Origin: Tubulanus polymorphus
Lineage: Eukaryota; Nemertea; Palaeonemertea; Tubulaniformes; Tubulanidae
Assembly (NCBI RefSeq): GCF_964204645.1
Contig: NC_134029.1
Location: forward strand, 21,842,450-21,906,449
Reading direction: 5' to 3'
DNA: 64,000 nt
The notes beneath the pieces are model-generated. The model was not told the DNA's origin. It was given only the letters and a program-made list of their open reading frames with translations, and did no database searches. This document shows, piece by piece, positions 13,701-28,700 of the stretch. The first letter of the stretch is position 1, and each line of letters starts with the position of its first letter. Position numbers and translations under genes: made by a program.

Positions 13701-16700
13701 AACGCTTAACGCCTCATTTTACTGATGTATATTTAGCGCGATGAAACGATCGATTTGATATGCGAAGCGCGTTCGTATGTTTGAGAGTTTCGGGATCGAT
13801 TGAATTTTTTTTCTTCAACAATCACGAGTAATTGATGTTCACACTCTGCGTTTTTCCGTAGCATTGAGTTTCGTGTTTAATTTTCCATAAAACGCGAAAG
13901 ATCAACGACGTTCGGTACTTCACATTTAAAACCGCATTATCGATATTGATTTGCCTAATGGTACCGATGGTGCGAATCAATGGGTTGCAAAATTGACATC
14001 AAAACAGTCACCGGTGTTAGATTTAAAAAGGTGCAAATGCGGTGTTCGTCTTACTGTTTGGGTTCACACTATTTTTGGTGATGGATACGATTTAGGTATC
14101 GCTAAAGAACAGACTCAAACAAGAAATAAGAATCTCTCGTCTAGAATAATCTGTTTAATGATAGACGATCGGCATTTTGAAATATATGATCGAAAAGTCA
14201 TATTCAATTTCTGTGCTTTATATTGACGTAAAATGAATTTATTAGATTGATTCAGAACCTCATACTCTACTTTATCGGAGAAATTCCTAATTTCGAGATG
14301 TCTGAGACAAAATTTATTGCTTGTGACGTGATATGCATTAACCCTTTCAGTGCTGACTAATCAATACCCTATAGTGCTGGAGATAATTTGAAAATTTTGA
14401 AAAATCCACCCTTGTGTGTTGAATAACGGGAATACCACTATAGTGCGTATACACCACGGTGCGGTGTATCTTTAGTTACTAATATTTCACTATGTTTGAC
14501 AGGTGCTACCATCTTTCAAGAGAGATAATTACTAATTACATCAATACACCGCAGTGCGGTGTACTAGCAAAATCTATCACTGATTTATACACCGCACTGC
14601 GGTGTAGAGGCATTGAAAGGGTTAAAGCTTAATAACTCAGACAAATTGGTGAGAATTGTGCCAGACATTGTTTTGATCTAGGCATTTTTCTGACTTAAAG
14701 ATGACTTTTGGCAAAAGGGTTTTTAACGCGTCACAATTTCTGTAACTAATGTTAACTTTTTGGAATTATTTCAGATGTTTCTGTGATAATCTTTCGTAGT
14801 CGAGGATCATTTGGATCTGTAACGGTGAACTACGCGACTGCAGCAGACAACGAATCCTTTTCATTCATCAATCCCAACATCCCTCGTGCCAGGGCTACAA
14901 TCGACTACACGCCGGTTCAGTCTAGTGTTACATTTTCTGTCGGTCAAACTGAGGCATCGTTCAAAATCGGCATCAAAGATGATTACGATTCCGAAAGCGA
15001 CGAAGCAATTTATGTCGTTCTGAAATCTGTTATACTCAATCCAATACCACCGATGGATCAAGGTATTACTTCCGATCATGAAAAGTGCAGACAGAATGTT
15101 GATAATTTCTTTTCTCTTAGTATGTTATAAATTCTTGAAAGTTGTGAAAACTAAATTCTTCTTGGCTTATTTCTGTACTCATGAACTGATATATTGCATC
15201 TGCCATCTACCAGCAAATGGCAGCAGTTAGGTAATTCGAATCCTGTATCATTGCAGTTGCTAACTCTCCGAAACTTGGTGCAACTATGAACACTTACAGT
15301 CAGATCATCGTAAAGGGCAATGATAATGGAACTAGTATAATACTACTATCAGCCACGGATGTGACAGTATTCGAGAATCAGACTGGTTCGGTTATCAGCA
15401 TTATACGTAAAGGTGGAATGTATGGACAGGTAAGTTTATATATGAAATGAATCGAGAGAATAGTGCAAACGTATACTTTTTTCATCAGAATTCCTTTCCT
15501 GATACAGGTAACCGTGAAGTTTTCAGTCACACCCGGTCTGGCTCGATACGGAGAGGACTACACCGTCTCATCGACTGATATTGTGTTCGCCAATCAAGAA
15601 ACTATGAAGCAATTACCGATCAAAATCATCGACGATCCATATCCGGAACTAGCGGAGACATTCACGGTTCAATTGCTCGAACCACTTATCGGAAATGCCA
15701 TTATGGGAAGTCCAATTAAGGCTACTGTTACGATTGAAGCTTCAGATGATCCTCTTGGAACATTTGGTAAGATATATTTGTGTGAAGTCATATTTGAAAA
15801 GAAAAAATGTTTTATTCAAGTAACAGTATGAAAAAATGTATTCAAATTTCGTTGTAGACTTTGCTAAAAGATCTGTAATTGTTGACGAACCTTCAACCGG
15901 TCAAAAAACGAATGTCGATATTCAGGTTGTTCGTACAGGAGGAAACTTGGGAGTACCTGCTGTTAGCTGGCAGACGACATATGACGGTATGATGATCAGT
16001 GCATCAACTCTCAATTCGTTAAAATCACTCTAAAAGCATATTTTACCTGATAGTTTTCGGTCTTGATTTACAGGTGTACCACCTACAACAGACATCAAGC
16101 CAACATCCGGAGTTCTGCATTTTGTTAGCAATGAGACCAGTCTGCCGGTTAAGATCGAGGTGTTGCCTGATACTAAACCAGAGGGAAATCAGGTACAATT
16201 GGATTCATTGACATCTTATATACATTTATTAGGACACAAACGTTTAGCAAATTCTTCATTCTTATTCGCATATTTCAGAATATTAACGTCACTTTAGTCA
16301 GTGTAACTAATGGTGGACATATCGGACCTAATAACAATTTCATACTGACAATCCGTGCGAATGATAATCCACATGGGACTGTAGAATTCATTGGAGACAC
16401 ATTCACTGTTTATGAATCTGCAAATTCTACCACTCAATACGTCACTGCCAACCGAATGTAAGTCTATCTAACATTCATCGCCATTTATGAATTGGTCATA
16501 CCACAAAATGACTACTTAAGATTAACAGGATGGTAACAAATCTATATGGTGTTATTTTCAGTGGGGGTACGGTCAGCGATGTCAGAGTATATTACAGCCT
16601 ACAAGAGATTGATCCTTTGTCTCTTCTTGCTAAAAGTGGACGCACCATGTTATCATACTTTGCCGGACCGATTGAACGCAATGCTACATCTACTGGACAG

Positions 16701-19700
16701 AAAATTGATATAGTCACTGATCCCTTGAATGCAAGTGTCTCTATTCACAACATTGAAAATCGTATTTACCTTTTACTGTCTCATATGTTTTTAAATGTAT
16801 TTATCCAATTATAGAGTTGTGGATCTGCTTGTCTTGCGTCGAAATCATGTATGACATTTGAATTGACGGTATCGACTAATTCTTGTCATCTCTACAATAA
16901 ACTTGATATGGCCACCATAACATCAGGAACAGGAACGCAATACTACACCAAGAAAACTTTAGAGGTTATTTGCAATTTGTTCGAAGGAGAAATTATATCA
17001 GGGTTATGGGAGGCAGCATCTTACCTTTACACTTCAGAGCCTTGAACTGAGCCAGAGAACAGAAACTGAATGTCAAAATGAAAACTTTATTTATTTCAGG
17101 CTAACTCATTGTATATGGAGCAGGCACAAGCTGGAGTTGATTATGCCCCAGTTAGCAATGGCCAAGCTATCATGAAAGATGGAGAAGATGTGGTTGGTCT
17201 ACCAATATCAATTTTACAAGACAATATCCCAGAGTTAAATGAACAGCTTATAATCAAACTGGAGAAGGTTGAATTGGTGAACGATACTCAAGGTTCTAAA
17301 GAACTGCCGAAATTAGGAAATAAAACTTTGGCATCGGTAGTCATAGCCACCAATGACAATGCTTATGGATTGTTTCGAATATTCAGTAATGACCCTCGTG
17401 CCAGTCAAAATGGGAGTCAAGTCGCTGTTGATGAACAGGATAATTTGGCAGTCGAACTCCAGGTTGAAAGGACTGGTACGTATCTATGCAGCGGTACCTA
17501 AATATATCCTGAGCTTGAATGCTTTAGAGATTTGCTTTAACCAGAAGACTCGATTTTTGAAATTTGTGATATGATTCCTTACAGGTGGTTCATTGGGAGA
17601 TGTATCTGTAGATTGGTTTATAGATACCGCTACTAGTACTGCTATTGCTGGAAATGATTACGAAGCCGGTGGAGGGATAACTCTACTTTTTGCTCATGGA
17701 CAGATTAGGAAAAGTATGCTTTGATAATTTACGAATTTTGGTTTTTGTTTTCAATTTGTCATCATGAAACATCAACTTCTCTTCTATACAGCGATAACAG
17801 TTGCAATCCGTGATGATACTCTCCCAGAGAATGATGAATCAGTCATAGTTAAACTCGGTAAACCGACTGGAGGGGCCAGTATCGGGTCTCAGGGTGTTGT
17901 TGATGTAATTATCAAAGCTAATGATGATGTTGCCGGCCGAATCGGATTCCAACAGAAATCGATTGTAGTTCATGAAGGTGAGTTTTGCAGTTCAGTTCAG
18001 TTTTGATGAATATGAATGATCATCTTTCGGCATATTTGTATTATTATGGATTGTGTATTTCAGGTGAAAAAGTCAATCTTGTTGTTGAACGTTCTTCTCC
18101 TGCTCTTGGTAATGTGTCTGTATATTGGATGATAGAAAGAGTGAAAGGTTTGCCTCCTCACCAGAGTTTCCGACAGTCGACCGGCTATTTATTATTTATT
18201 CAGGTAATTTCATAGATGATATATCTAAAACCCGCTATATAGAAATTTAAAAAATTTAAACTGAAATTCATTACACAAGAATTGAAAACAAACGACATGA
18301 AATTTCAGGGTCTCTCTCTAGAAATCATTGTATTTCATAGATAACTGATAGAGTGAGCCTGCTGTCAGTATCAATTTTGAAATTGTCAATCCAAATTTGA
18401 ATTTAAGGGGCAGTTGAAAGCTGATTTACAGCTCGAAGTATTGAAGGATAACCTACCAGAAGTGCACGAAGAATACAACATCAGGTTGTGGAATTTGTCG
18501 GTATCCGGCATCCGAAGCGAAGGAGTTGCGTCTCTCGATCCTCAACGTTATAACCTCGGATTATCGATCCGCGGTAGTGACGATCCTCACGGAATCATCG
18601 GCTTCGCTTTAAGTAGCCAGAAAGTTACGACGGTTGAAGCAAACAAGACGTTAGATTTAACGATCGAAAGAAAGTTCGGAACTATCGGCGCTGTTTTGGT
18701 TAATTTTACGGTAAAGCAGGGCAATGTAACAGCGCTGAACTCCGAGCAGGAACTGGCAACCGCCGGTAAAGATTTTCTCGACTACGGAAGCGGCGTGGTT
18801 ATTCGTGATGGAAGTACATCGGCTACTATGAAGGTTTACATATTAGACGACTCGATTCCTGAAGTGGATGAGGTTTTCATTGTGCAGTTGTTGAATGTAT
18901 CTTTGATTCAGCCGAAGATATCCCCATTACAGCCCGCATTAGGTAAATAATGTTCAGATTCAGATAACTTGAGAACAAAAAAGTTTGGTGTATAATGCCT
19001 TCGTTGATTCATGTATGGTAAGAGTGGTACGTATATGTTGGTGTTGATATTTTGTAGCTTCATCGGGAACGACGGCTGAAATATTGATCAAAGCCAATGA
19101 TGGGACTAAAGGAGTTGTATTTTTCTCTGCAGAATCAGCTAAGTAAGTGATCATAGTAAGATAAAGTGATATAGTGTATAAATAGGTTTGAATAGATCGT
19201 GCTGATTCATCAAATTTTATAGGAAATCGGTGAATGAAACTGCTGGTGAAGTTGTTTTGAGCGTTATAAGAAGTATGGGTACATTTGGTAATGTGTCAGT
19301 ATATTGCTATGCTCAGCCCGGCTCGGCAACTATTGGTGTAGATTTCATCTTCGATCCGCAGGTAGGGGCTATCAATTTTCTTTTTGTTATTTGTTTGTTA
19401 TTTATTTGTTTCTGGTAACAATTTACATATAGGTGTATTGTTATTTTAGGATATAGTTTTCGCCCCTGGACAGAGTAAGAGAGATATCACAGTGCAGATT
19501 GTTAATGATGGTAAGGCCGAGCCTCCAGAAACATTTGAACTGGTTTTAGCCAGTCCTAAGAATGGTGTTCAGTTAGGCGTGCCAAACAAAGGTAAGCATT
19601 TGCACTTCCGCTGATTTTCAATAAACTTTCACTTGGATATTGCTAGGCAAAATTTACCAGTAATATTTGCCTCGATTTTCAGCTGAAGTAACGATTGGTC

Positions 19701-22700
19701 CTAGCGATGACGCGAGCGGATTTGTATCGTTTTCTATTAGCGACGTCATCTATTTGAATGAACCGTCTGCTACTTCAAGCGTTAATTCACAAGTAGAAAT
19801 ACCCATCTTACGCGGACCTGGTCTTTACGGAAAAATACTGGTTCCATTCAAAATCACTAGAGTTGGTAATACTAAAGAGAATGTGACCGATGTAACACCA
19901 ACAAGTGGCTTCATTACTATACTTGATTCTCAGGTCCGTGTTATATTCGTATTTTGATTTATTTTATTGAGATAATTTTACGCGTACTACATGAAAATCA
20001 ATTCATTATCTACAGACAAGTGGATCTCTAATGATACAAGCGTTAGCGGATAATATAGCTGAATTAGATGAGGCGTTTGTGATCGAGCTCAGTAAACCGC
20101 AAGGAGGAGCTCAGCTCGGGAAAATCATCCGACGAAGTTTGATCATTCGGCAAAATGATTCACCTTACGGACTTATGCAGATTTATCCGAAATCCTCGAG
20201 GTGATATTTAGATCTACAGTACAAGATTCATTTGTTTAAATTTGAAACAAATTGTTAGTTTTCTTTTTATTGTTTTAGTGCAAACACTATTGACGTAGAA
20301 GAGGATGTTGGTCGGGTTGAGTACAGGATAGTTCGTCAAGGAGGAACGCGAGGAACGATCAGCGTTAATGTATTCATCGAGGCATCTTCTGCGCAGGCCC
20401 CATCCGGGACCACGGTGTTCTTGTCGAAATATCAGAAATTGCCGGCTAAATATCCGGTCGGCTGGTCATCGTTGAAAATTGGCAGCACGACATATGGAGT
20501 CTTGTTGAATCGTTATTCTATCGGTTCAATGAATACTCTTATCGGATCAAATGGAGCTGTAACTGGCGCTAAAACAGTAAATAATTCGAACATAGATCAA
20601 TACTCAATGGTGTATAGATGGCAGGGTGTTTACAGACCAGTACAGGTAAATGACATTTTAGAATTGAGTCTCTTGATCAAATAGCACTTCAATTGGATTC
20701 AAATTCTTTTAATTCGTTTTATTAGGCAAGTTCAGTTATTTCTTTGATATGAATATAATATGTTAATATGTGGTCTTCCGTTATTTCTTTGCAGACATTA
20801 GAAACTAATGGTGCATCATTTGCGACCTCTTTCAATATTGGTGGCAAGTCTTATTTTTTGGTCATCAATTCGGGAGCTATCGGAAATTATGAGACGAAGT
20901 CAAGATTATATGAAATAAATGAAGCTGGGGTTGTGAAAGTGGTGAGTTTTATTTTTGTTGTAAATTGCAAGTTCTGATTTGATCAATGTTCTTAATTATA
21001 GATTTATTCTATGTTGTAGATTCAAGATTTCTACACCAGAAATGGACAGAAAGCTACGGTTTTCACGCAAGGCCTCGATCAATTTGCGGTAATCGTGAAT
21101 TATCAAGACAATTCCGGTGAAACGAACATCAACTCGGAACTTTACAAATGGGAACAAAACGCAGGATCTTTCAGTAGCATGGCAGCTCAGTATATCTCGA
21201 CGATTGGTGCAAGAGACGTCACTAGTTTCAAAATCAATCAGCAGTTGTACCTTTGCATCGCAAATAACTACGATTCAAAAACGAGATCGTACGAAATTGA
21301 GTAAGTAGCCAAATGTTAATGAATACATTTCCTCGCTTAAAACTATTGCGATATGTACGTAATAATTGATTTAATTTTCAGTTCTATTCTGTACAAGTTC
21401 AACAGCTCAGCGGGATTATTCGCGATTACGCAGCGTTTCCAAACGAAAGGAGCGACCGCTTTGAGTTCATTCAGTTGGGGAAATGATCGCTATTTGATCA
21501 TAGCTAATAGTCGCGATAATTTCGGTGACACTAAACAAGATGTTATCGTCTATAAATGGAATTTCGTCTTGAACGCTTTCGTCACCCTTCAAAATATTCC
21601 ATCAATCAGCACGTCGAGTTTAGACATCTTTCAAATGGATGGAATAGGTATGTGATAAGGAATCATTCGAAATGATTATGGTTTGATTAGTCTGTAGTAC
21701 TATGACATAATATCTAAATTTCAGTATTTCTAACCGTGGCTTCAAGCAGTGCATCAGCAATACACGAGTGGAATCCCGCTAACTTACAATTCCAGCCAGT
21801 CTGGAATGGCTCATCCGCGACTAGTATCTACCCGAACATCATACCGCAGACGAATGGATTTTTGACTACGATGATGATATCCAGTAAAGATCTGAAGAGA
21901 ACCGATGTTTACATATTCAGTCGACTGAGCAAAAGCGCCGATTTCGTCCCAATGTATGTTAATATCTCATTTGAACATATATCTTCATAAGGTTTCCCTG
22001 ATCTTTTTTCATTTTCATGTATGGGCACTTTTTTTCTTTAGAAATGTTCTGATGACGTTCCAATCGGGGGAAAGCGAATTGACAACGGCTGTAGCCATAA
22101 TGAATGACACGCTGCCAGAAGACACGGAAACTTTTATAATCCGACTTCAGAATCCGACCGGCGGTGCAGAGTTAGGGGCTCAAAGCTCAGTTATTACACG
22201 AATACTAGTCAACGATAACGCATTTGGTATCGTTGAGTTTGCTCCTGTAAGTTTACAAAGAAACCAGAAATATTCTCTAAAAGTAATAAGTGAATCGAAT
22301 AAAATCTGTGATTAAGCATCATAGAATTGATAAAGATGTAAATATTTACTAACTATGAGATGTGGTTATTTACAGGACTCATTAGAGGTTCGTGAATCTG
22401 AGTCGGTGGGCAAAGACAAAGTATTTGCGATTAGACTTCGCAGGACAGGTGGAGTGGCTGGTAGCGTTATCGTTAAATGGGAATTTGATAACTCAAATGC
22501 GCCGACAGATATCCAACCAACATTTGGCAAGGTAATAGATGTAATCTTTAGATAGAAAATATTTTTTCAAATTAGTGGCTTTCCGATGAAAATGCTTATC
22601 TTTGAATCTACTGATTTGCAAAATGTAAGAAGTTCATGTTTTTTGTGTAATTTCAAGGTTGAATTCGCACCCGGGTCGCCATTTGCTTCAATTCCTCTGA

Positions 22701-25700
22701 CGATAAAAGATGACAACATCGCTGAAATGGATAAAGCATACAAGATATATCTAAGAAGTATTGTCAATTCGGGAACAGACTTGCCTGGACGTGGAGCCAA
22801 AATTGGTATGAATTGTGGAAATACCCGTGGCTGTAGATTTGAGCATAAGTTTAATTAGTCAGTACCAATGAATTAAAGTCACACATTTAGATAAAATGGA
22901 ATATGTTTTGAATCTGAATTGTATGGTTTGATAAAAAGCACTGGGGGGTGTAGTACTAACTTCTATGGAAAATTGCATTCACGCAGTTATCTCCTTCAAA
23001 CAGGAATCAACTAATCAATAAACTGCAATTCCCGGGAAATTCATCTTTGTTCCATGATTAACTGCCTACAGGTTATGATTTTCAATATCGGAAATTATTC
23101 ATATTGGCTTGAGATTATTTCATAGTTGACGCATTGATTATTGATAGGCCGCCTACGCTACTGAATTACCTTTACTGAATGCAAATTTCCTGTTTAATTT
23201 GCGGCGTGTTTTTTGGTTCCTTCTCATTCATTCATTCATTCATTCATTAACAGAGCTAGAATTCATGGCTCTGCTGGATTTCATCATGTGGATTATTATG
23301 CATCTAGAATTTTCTATATTCATTTATTCCTTTACTAACGTAGGAGGTATTAATCTTATGTTTAGCGATGTGATTTTGTAGCTGTTATAATTGAAATGAA
23401 ACTGAATTTTGATGAGGTATTTTAGGTGTTTTTGACTAAAGGTTTTTTCCATTTTCCTGATTTCATAGGAGCAAATAATGTCAGTACGCTTATAATACAA
23501 GCAAGTGATAACAAGTATGGAGTATTTTCATGGGAGTTGACTGCGATTGAGACTCAGGAACCAACTGCTGCAGACGGAATTGTGAAGTTATTCGTAATCA
23601 GAGAACAAGGGGTTCAAGGCAATGTAGTCCTCGAATACATGTAAATTGATTCATCGATAATTTTCAATTAACACTGAAATAGTGTAACGAGTTTATCAAA
23701 TATAATTTGTTTTCATTCTATATTTTAGGACTACTCCAGATGGTTCGAAACCTGCTGATAGACAAGCGATATCGGGAGCAGATTATACCAGTAAACAAGG
23801 CACTGTCACCATTGCTGAAAATACGAGGAAAGCAGCTGTAGATATCTTCATCAAATCTGTAAGCATTCAGAAAAGAAATATATCTTTTCCCAATTTTTCA
23901 TTTCTATCTGTATTCAATTTGCTGAAACCTATTCAATCCGTTTTGATATGATTTTTCTAAAAGGATGATGTACCGGAAAGAAGTGAAAGTTTCCTCGTTA
24001 AAATGAATACCGTCCGTCTGCTGGGAGGGAATACTCCAGCTGTTGGACCGAGCATCAAGAAACCGGGTGATATCGCTACTGTTACCATCATGGAAAATGA
24101 CGACGCCGCTGGAATTATACAATTCGATATTGCAGAGGTATGAAATATACAATCTTAAATGTTTCAATTTTTTTTGTCAGTAGTTCTCTTTAGATTTTGC
24201 CCGCCTTGTCAATGTCTATATATCTATAAACATTATTTTAGAACAAAAATCAAGTAGATACCTATGAAGGTATTGGTATTCTACGACTGAATGTTGCGCG
24301 TACTGTCGGCACGTACGGTAATGTTACCGTATCCTGGAGAACGCAAGCCTTGGATATTCCTGCTGCTATGGTCGGTCGTGATTTCATACCCGGATCTGGT
24401 AACATTACTTTCATCGAAGGCCAGAAATCGGCAACTATCGATATTCAGATTATAGATGATAGTGAAATTGAAGGATTGGAGGTATGAAAACTAAGGCTGA
24501 ATCCAAGAACATGTCTATCGCACTTTTGAGCCCAAACGTCTGCTTTTACTTAGTAGCCCACACAAAGTCACTGTTTACAGGCGGGTGGTTTTACAGTCAC
24601 CTCTACTGCTAGTGTGCACTATCGAAACCAGATGTTTTAAAATGGTCACTTTTCAATAGTAGACTCTTCGAAACAGTTACTATAGAAAACCAACCGAATT
24701 GAAAGGAATACTATTTCAGAGTGACTGTTTTGAAATGTATACGACTGGAAAAGTAGCCGATATCGTTAATTGCTTATTGTTCTCAAGTGGCTACTAAGTA
24801 AAAGTAGACGTTTGGGCTCAAAAGTGTGATAGACATGTTCTTGGATTCAGCCTTTCGACTTGCTCGGTTTTATGGGCCATTGTAATTATGAACAAGCTTT
24901 TTAACGTATATTCTTAACTATGGAACAGTTAGAATGTTATTGAATGTTTTATTCGGAAATTCAGATGTTTGAAGTCATTCTGGACAAATTATCAAACCCT
25001 TCGGCCCGAATTGGAACATCGAGTCGTCTGAAAATAGGCATCGTCAAAAATGACTCGCCAAACGGAGAGTTTGGATTCGTAGAGAGTCAGAAAATTGTAC
25101 GAGAGGGAGGCATTATTAGATTGACAGTCGAACGAACTAAAAGTCTCCAAGGTCGTGTAAATCTTAGATGGTCGTTGAACGTCAATGCGAAACCGGAATT
25201 CATGCCTCCTGCTAATGGTGAAATTACATTCAACAACGTAAGTACCGCGCATATATATTCCGTAGTTTCTGAATGAGGTTTTCTATCCATTTTTCTTAAA
25301 ATTCTCATTTTGTAAACCGACACAATTACCAGTCATTATTGTGTTCTGTATTTTCAGGGAGAGAGGCTTAAATCATTTGATCTTCAAGCAAAAGTTGATT
25401 CTACGCTGGAAGGCGCAGAAAACTACACCGTTTCACTCGTGTCCAATGACAACAACGGAGATATATCACCTACAAAATACCAATGCGTCATCACCATTCA
25501 AGCGGATGACGGGGCTGCTGGTAAAGCACACATCGTTCCGTCGTACCGGCAAATATTTATGGGCGAACCGTCGGCGTCTTATAACGGAAAGGGTAAAATC
25601 CGTTTGACAAGAGGTATTGGAAAGTTTGGAACTGTAACCATCAACTGGCAGATTACCCCTCGTAATACTGGTGCGTTTGTGGTTGAATATGGGACAGTTA

Positions 25701-28700
25701 CGTTCTTGAATCTACAAGCTGAAGTTGATATCGTATTACAGGTATATAGGCTCGAACTAAACTCTGAATTTACACACAATCATTAAGTTATTTGTCCTAA
25801 GATATCGATGTGCTGTTGACCAGTTTGTTATACTCTAATATGATAGACGTCTACAAACGATATTTGACGTGGTGTTGATTTTAAGTCAGAAATATTCACT
25901 TGACAACTTTATAATTTGTAGAGCCGTGATGATACTATTCCTGAAGGTAAACGTGATTACGTATTGGAGATATCGGGTGGAAGTGGAGAAGTATCTTCTG
26001 ATGTTACAAAGATCCGTTCCATCATAACTATGGTAGCGAGTGATTTTCCGCATGGTTTGTTCCAGTTTTTGGCCCCCTCAGTCACCACTGCATCTGAAGA
26101 CAGCCAAAAGGTTAAGCGAAATCACATTATCATATTTCCTTCATCAATTGATGAATGAATCAAACAATATTTTCATAATTCCTTTGCAGATACAAGTCAT
26201 TGTGAACAGAGATGGTGGAAACCAAGGACAAGTTCGTGTTGGTTACGCGACTGTTGCGGGTACGGCTAAAGATGCTATTGACTATGCTTCAGCTACTGGT
26301 ACGATTGAATTCCTGAATGGTGAAACTCAGAAAACAATCAGTGTAACTATATTGCAAGATACTTTACCCGAAGGCCCAGAGTACTTCTTCATAAACCTGA
26401 CTTCAGTTGCACTCACCTCAAAGGTGTAAGTATTTCATAGCATATGTTTGCTGGTTCTACATCCATTCTACTGTCCTAACGCAGATAACTCTTGTAATCT
26501 TTTTAGGAATAACAATTATACTAAGGTAGTTGGTGATCTTGGTCTAGACATGCCTCCTATACTCGGACCTGGTAGACAGAAGAAAGTGATAATTGAAAAG
26601 AATGACAATGCTGAAGGGACTGTTCAATTCGCTGCAAATGCTATAAACTTCTTAGGTATTTTTGGCTGGTTGATTGTAGTAACATTTTGATCTCTATTTC
26701 GTCGTAATTCTCCGATGATACTTATGATTATTGAATCGAATTTCCAGCCAAAGAAGATGAAGGCATGGCGCGTATTCCTTTAGTTCGTACCGGAGGCTCA
26801 TACGGTACTGTCGGTGTTAGATACAGGAGTAATAACAGAACAGCAACTTCAACTCTGGATTATAAATTACCCGATGGTTCAATCGAATTTGCCGATGGTG
26901 TTACCGAAAATACGATCAATGTCACTATTGTAAATGATCTCGAAAGAGAGTTCGGAGAAGAGTTTGAGGTCATTCTTATTTCAATCTATGGTAAGGTAGA
27001 ATGGAGCTTTGTATTGTGCTTTAAACAGCGAGTCAATTAATCATCCAATTGATTGTCATTCTTTTTATTTTCAATAGGCGGGGCTCAACTTGGAGATCGA
27101 ACTATGTCACTCGTTACGATAGCTAAGTCTGACTATCCGAATGGCAAATTTGGCTTTGTTAATGATGTGAAAATAGCTATGACAAATCCAGATATTCAAA
27201 AGACTCTTACATTGACTGTTGAAAGAACAGAGGGTACACTCGGTGAACAAACTGTAAGTTTATGATCTCTGTGAAAGTCAAATATAGATCATGCTTTGAT
27301 TTTGCTAAAACATGTAAATATTCATTAATTTGCAATGCTAGGTATTTTGGAGAATCATGGGTTACAACGATCCTAATAGTCAACTATTTGAGACAAATGA
27401 TGTCAGCACAATGATAAACAATAAAGAAGAAACGACCGGTCAGCTAGCGTGGACAGCTGGAGAACTCGGACAGAAGATCATCACGTTACAAATTAAACCT
27501 CACGTTCAGTGGGAAATACAGAAGATATTCTGGATAGAATTATACCGTATATCGGGAGTTCCTGCGACATCCGGTTCTGGTGAAGTGAGCCCGACAAATG
27601 GTAAAACAGAACTGACGGTATGTTTTAGATTATTCTATACAGTTTTATTGTATGGTGTCATATTGTGCAAAGTTAACTATGATACTAGATCCTATTTATA
27701 TATTTCAATCGTTTTTTTTTCAGATACTCAAGTTTGGTGATCCTAATGGCATCATCGGCTTCGACGTCCAGTCTCGGCAAGTTCGAACATTCTCTGAACC
27801 GGCCTCGTCTCAGCCATCTCAAATTGATTTCCAACTGTTCAGGAGTAAAGGATTGATAGGAGCCCAACAAGTACGAATAGTCATATTTCACATCATAATC
27901 AATTTCATTCAAAATTCGAGTTTTCTGAATTTCTTTTGATTTGATATTCAGATTTACTGGGAGATTAACAGTCCTCCTGGAAGTTCGAATAAAGATGTCA
28001 GTCCAACTAGCGGTTTTGTCACTATCGGTGATAAGAAGAGCGTCGGAAACATCAAAGTATTGATTGAACCTGATGATATCCCCGAGTTAGATGAAGCATT
28101 CAGCCTAAAACTGCTGAAGATTGTGGGAGGTGCAGAGATTGATCCCCAATTCAATTCATCTCAATTTATCATCCAGTAAGTGATGTTTATATTTCTTGTG
28201 TCCAAAATGCTGGATTTAGGAAACAACAGAAAGATTGACTTCGTTTTATCCCATACCGTGAAAAAAACTAATTCAATTCGTGCGTCTTCTCATATCGACC
28301 TTTTGAAGTGCATAACTGCAAATGGCGACCATTCTTAGAAATTTTTCCGAATCTTTCATAGAGGTAATATTTCTTTTTAGGTTCAATGATTACCCACACG
28401 GTACGGTCGGCGTGCTTTCTAAAAATCAGGCGGTGATCGTACGTAATGATAAGACTCGTGCTGTACGCGTTAACGTGACTAGAAACGCCGGCAGAGTCGG
28501 GCGAATACGGGCTACATTCATCGTTAAATATCAACAGGTGAATAAACTTACTACAATCAAACTCGAACTGAAGTCATCGTAGTTTGGGACGATCATTATG
28601 TTGATGACTTTGAATTGCAAATACAAATTTGGACTCAAAAATAGTGACGACTTATCTGCAAATTGATGACTTGACTGATGACTTCAGGGTGTTTGACTGC

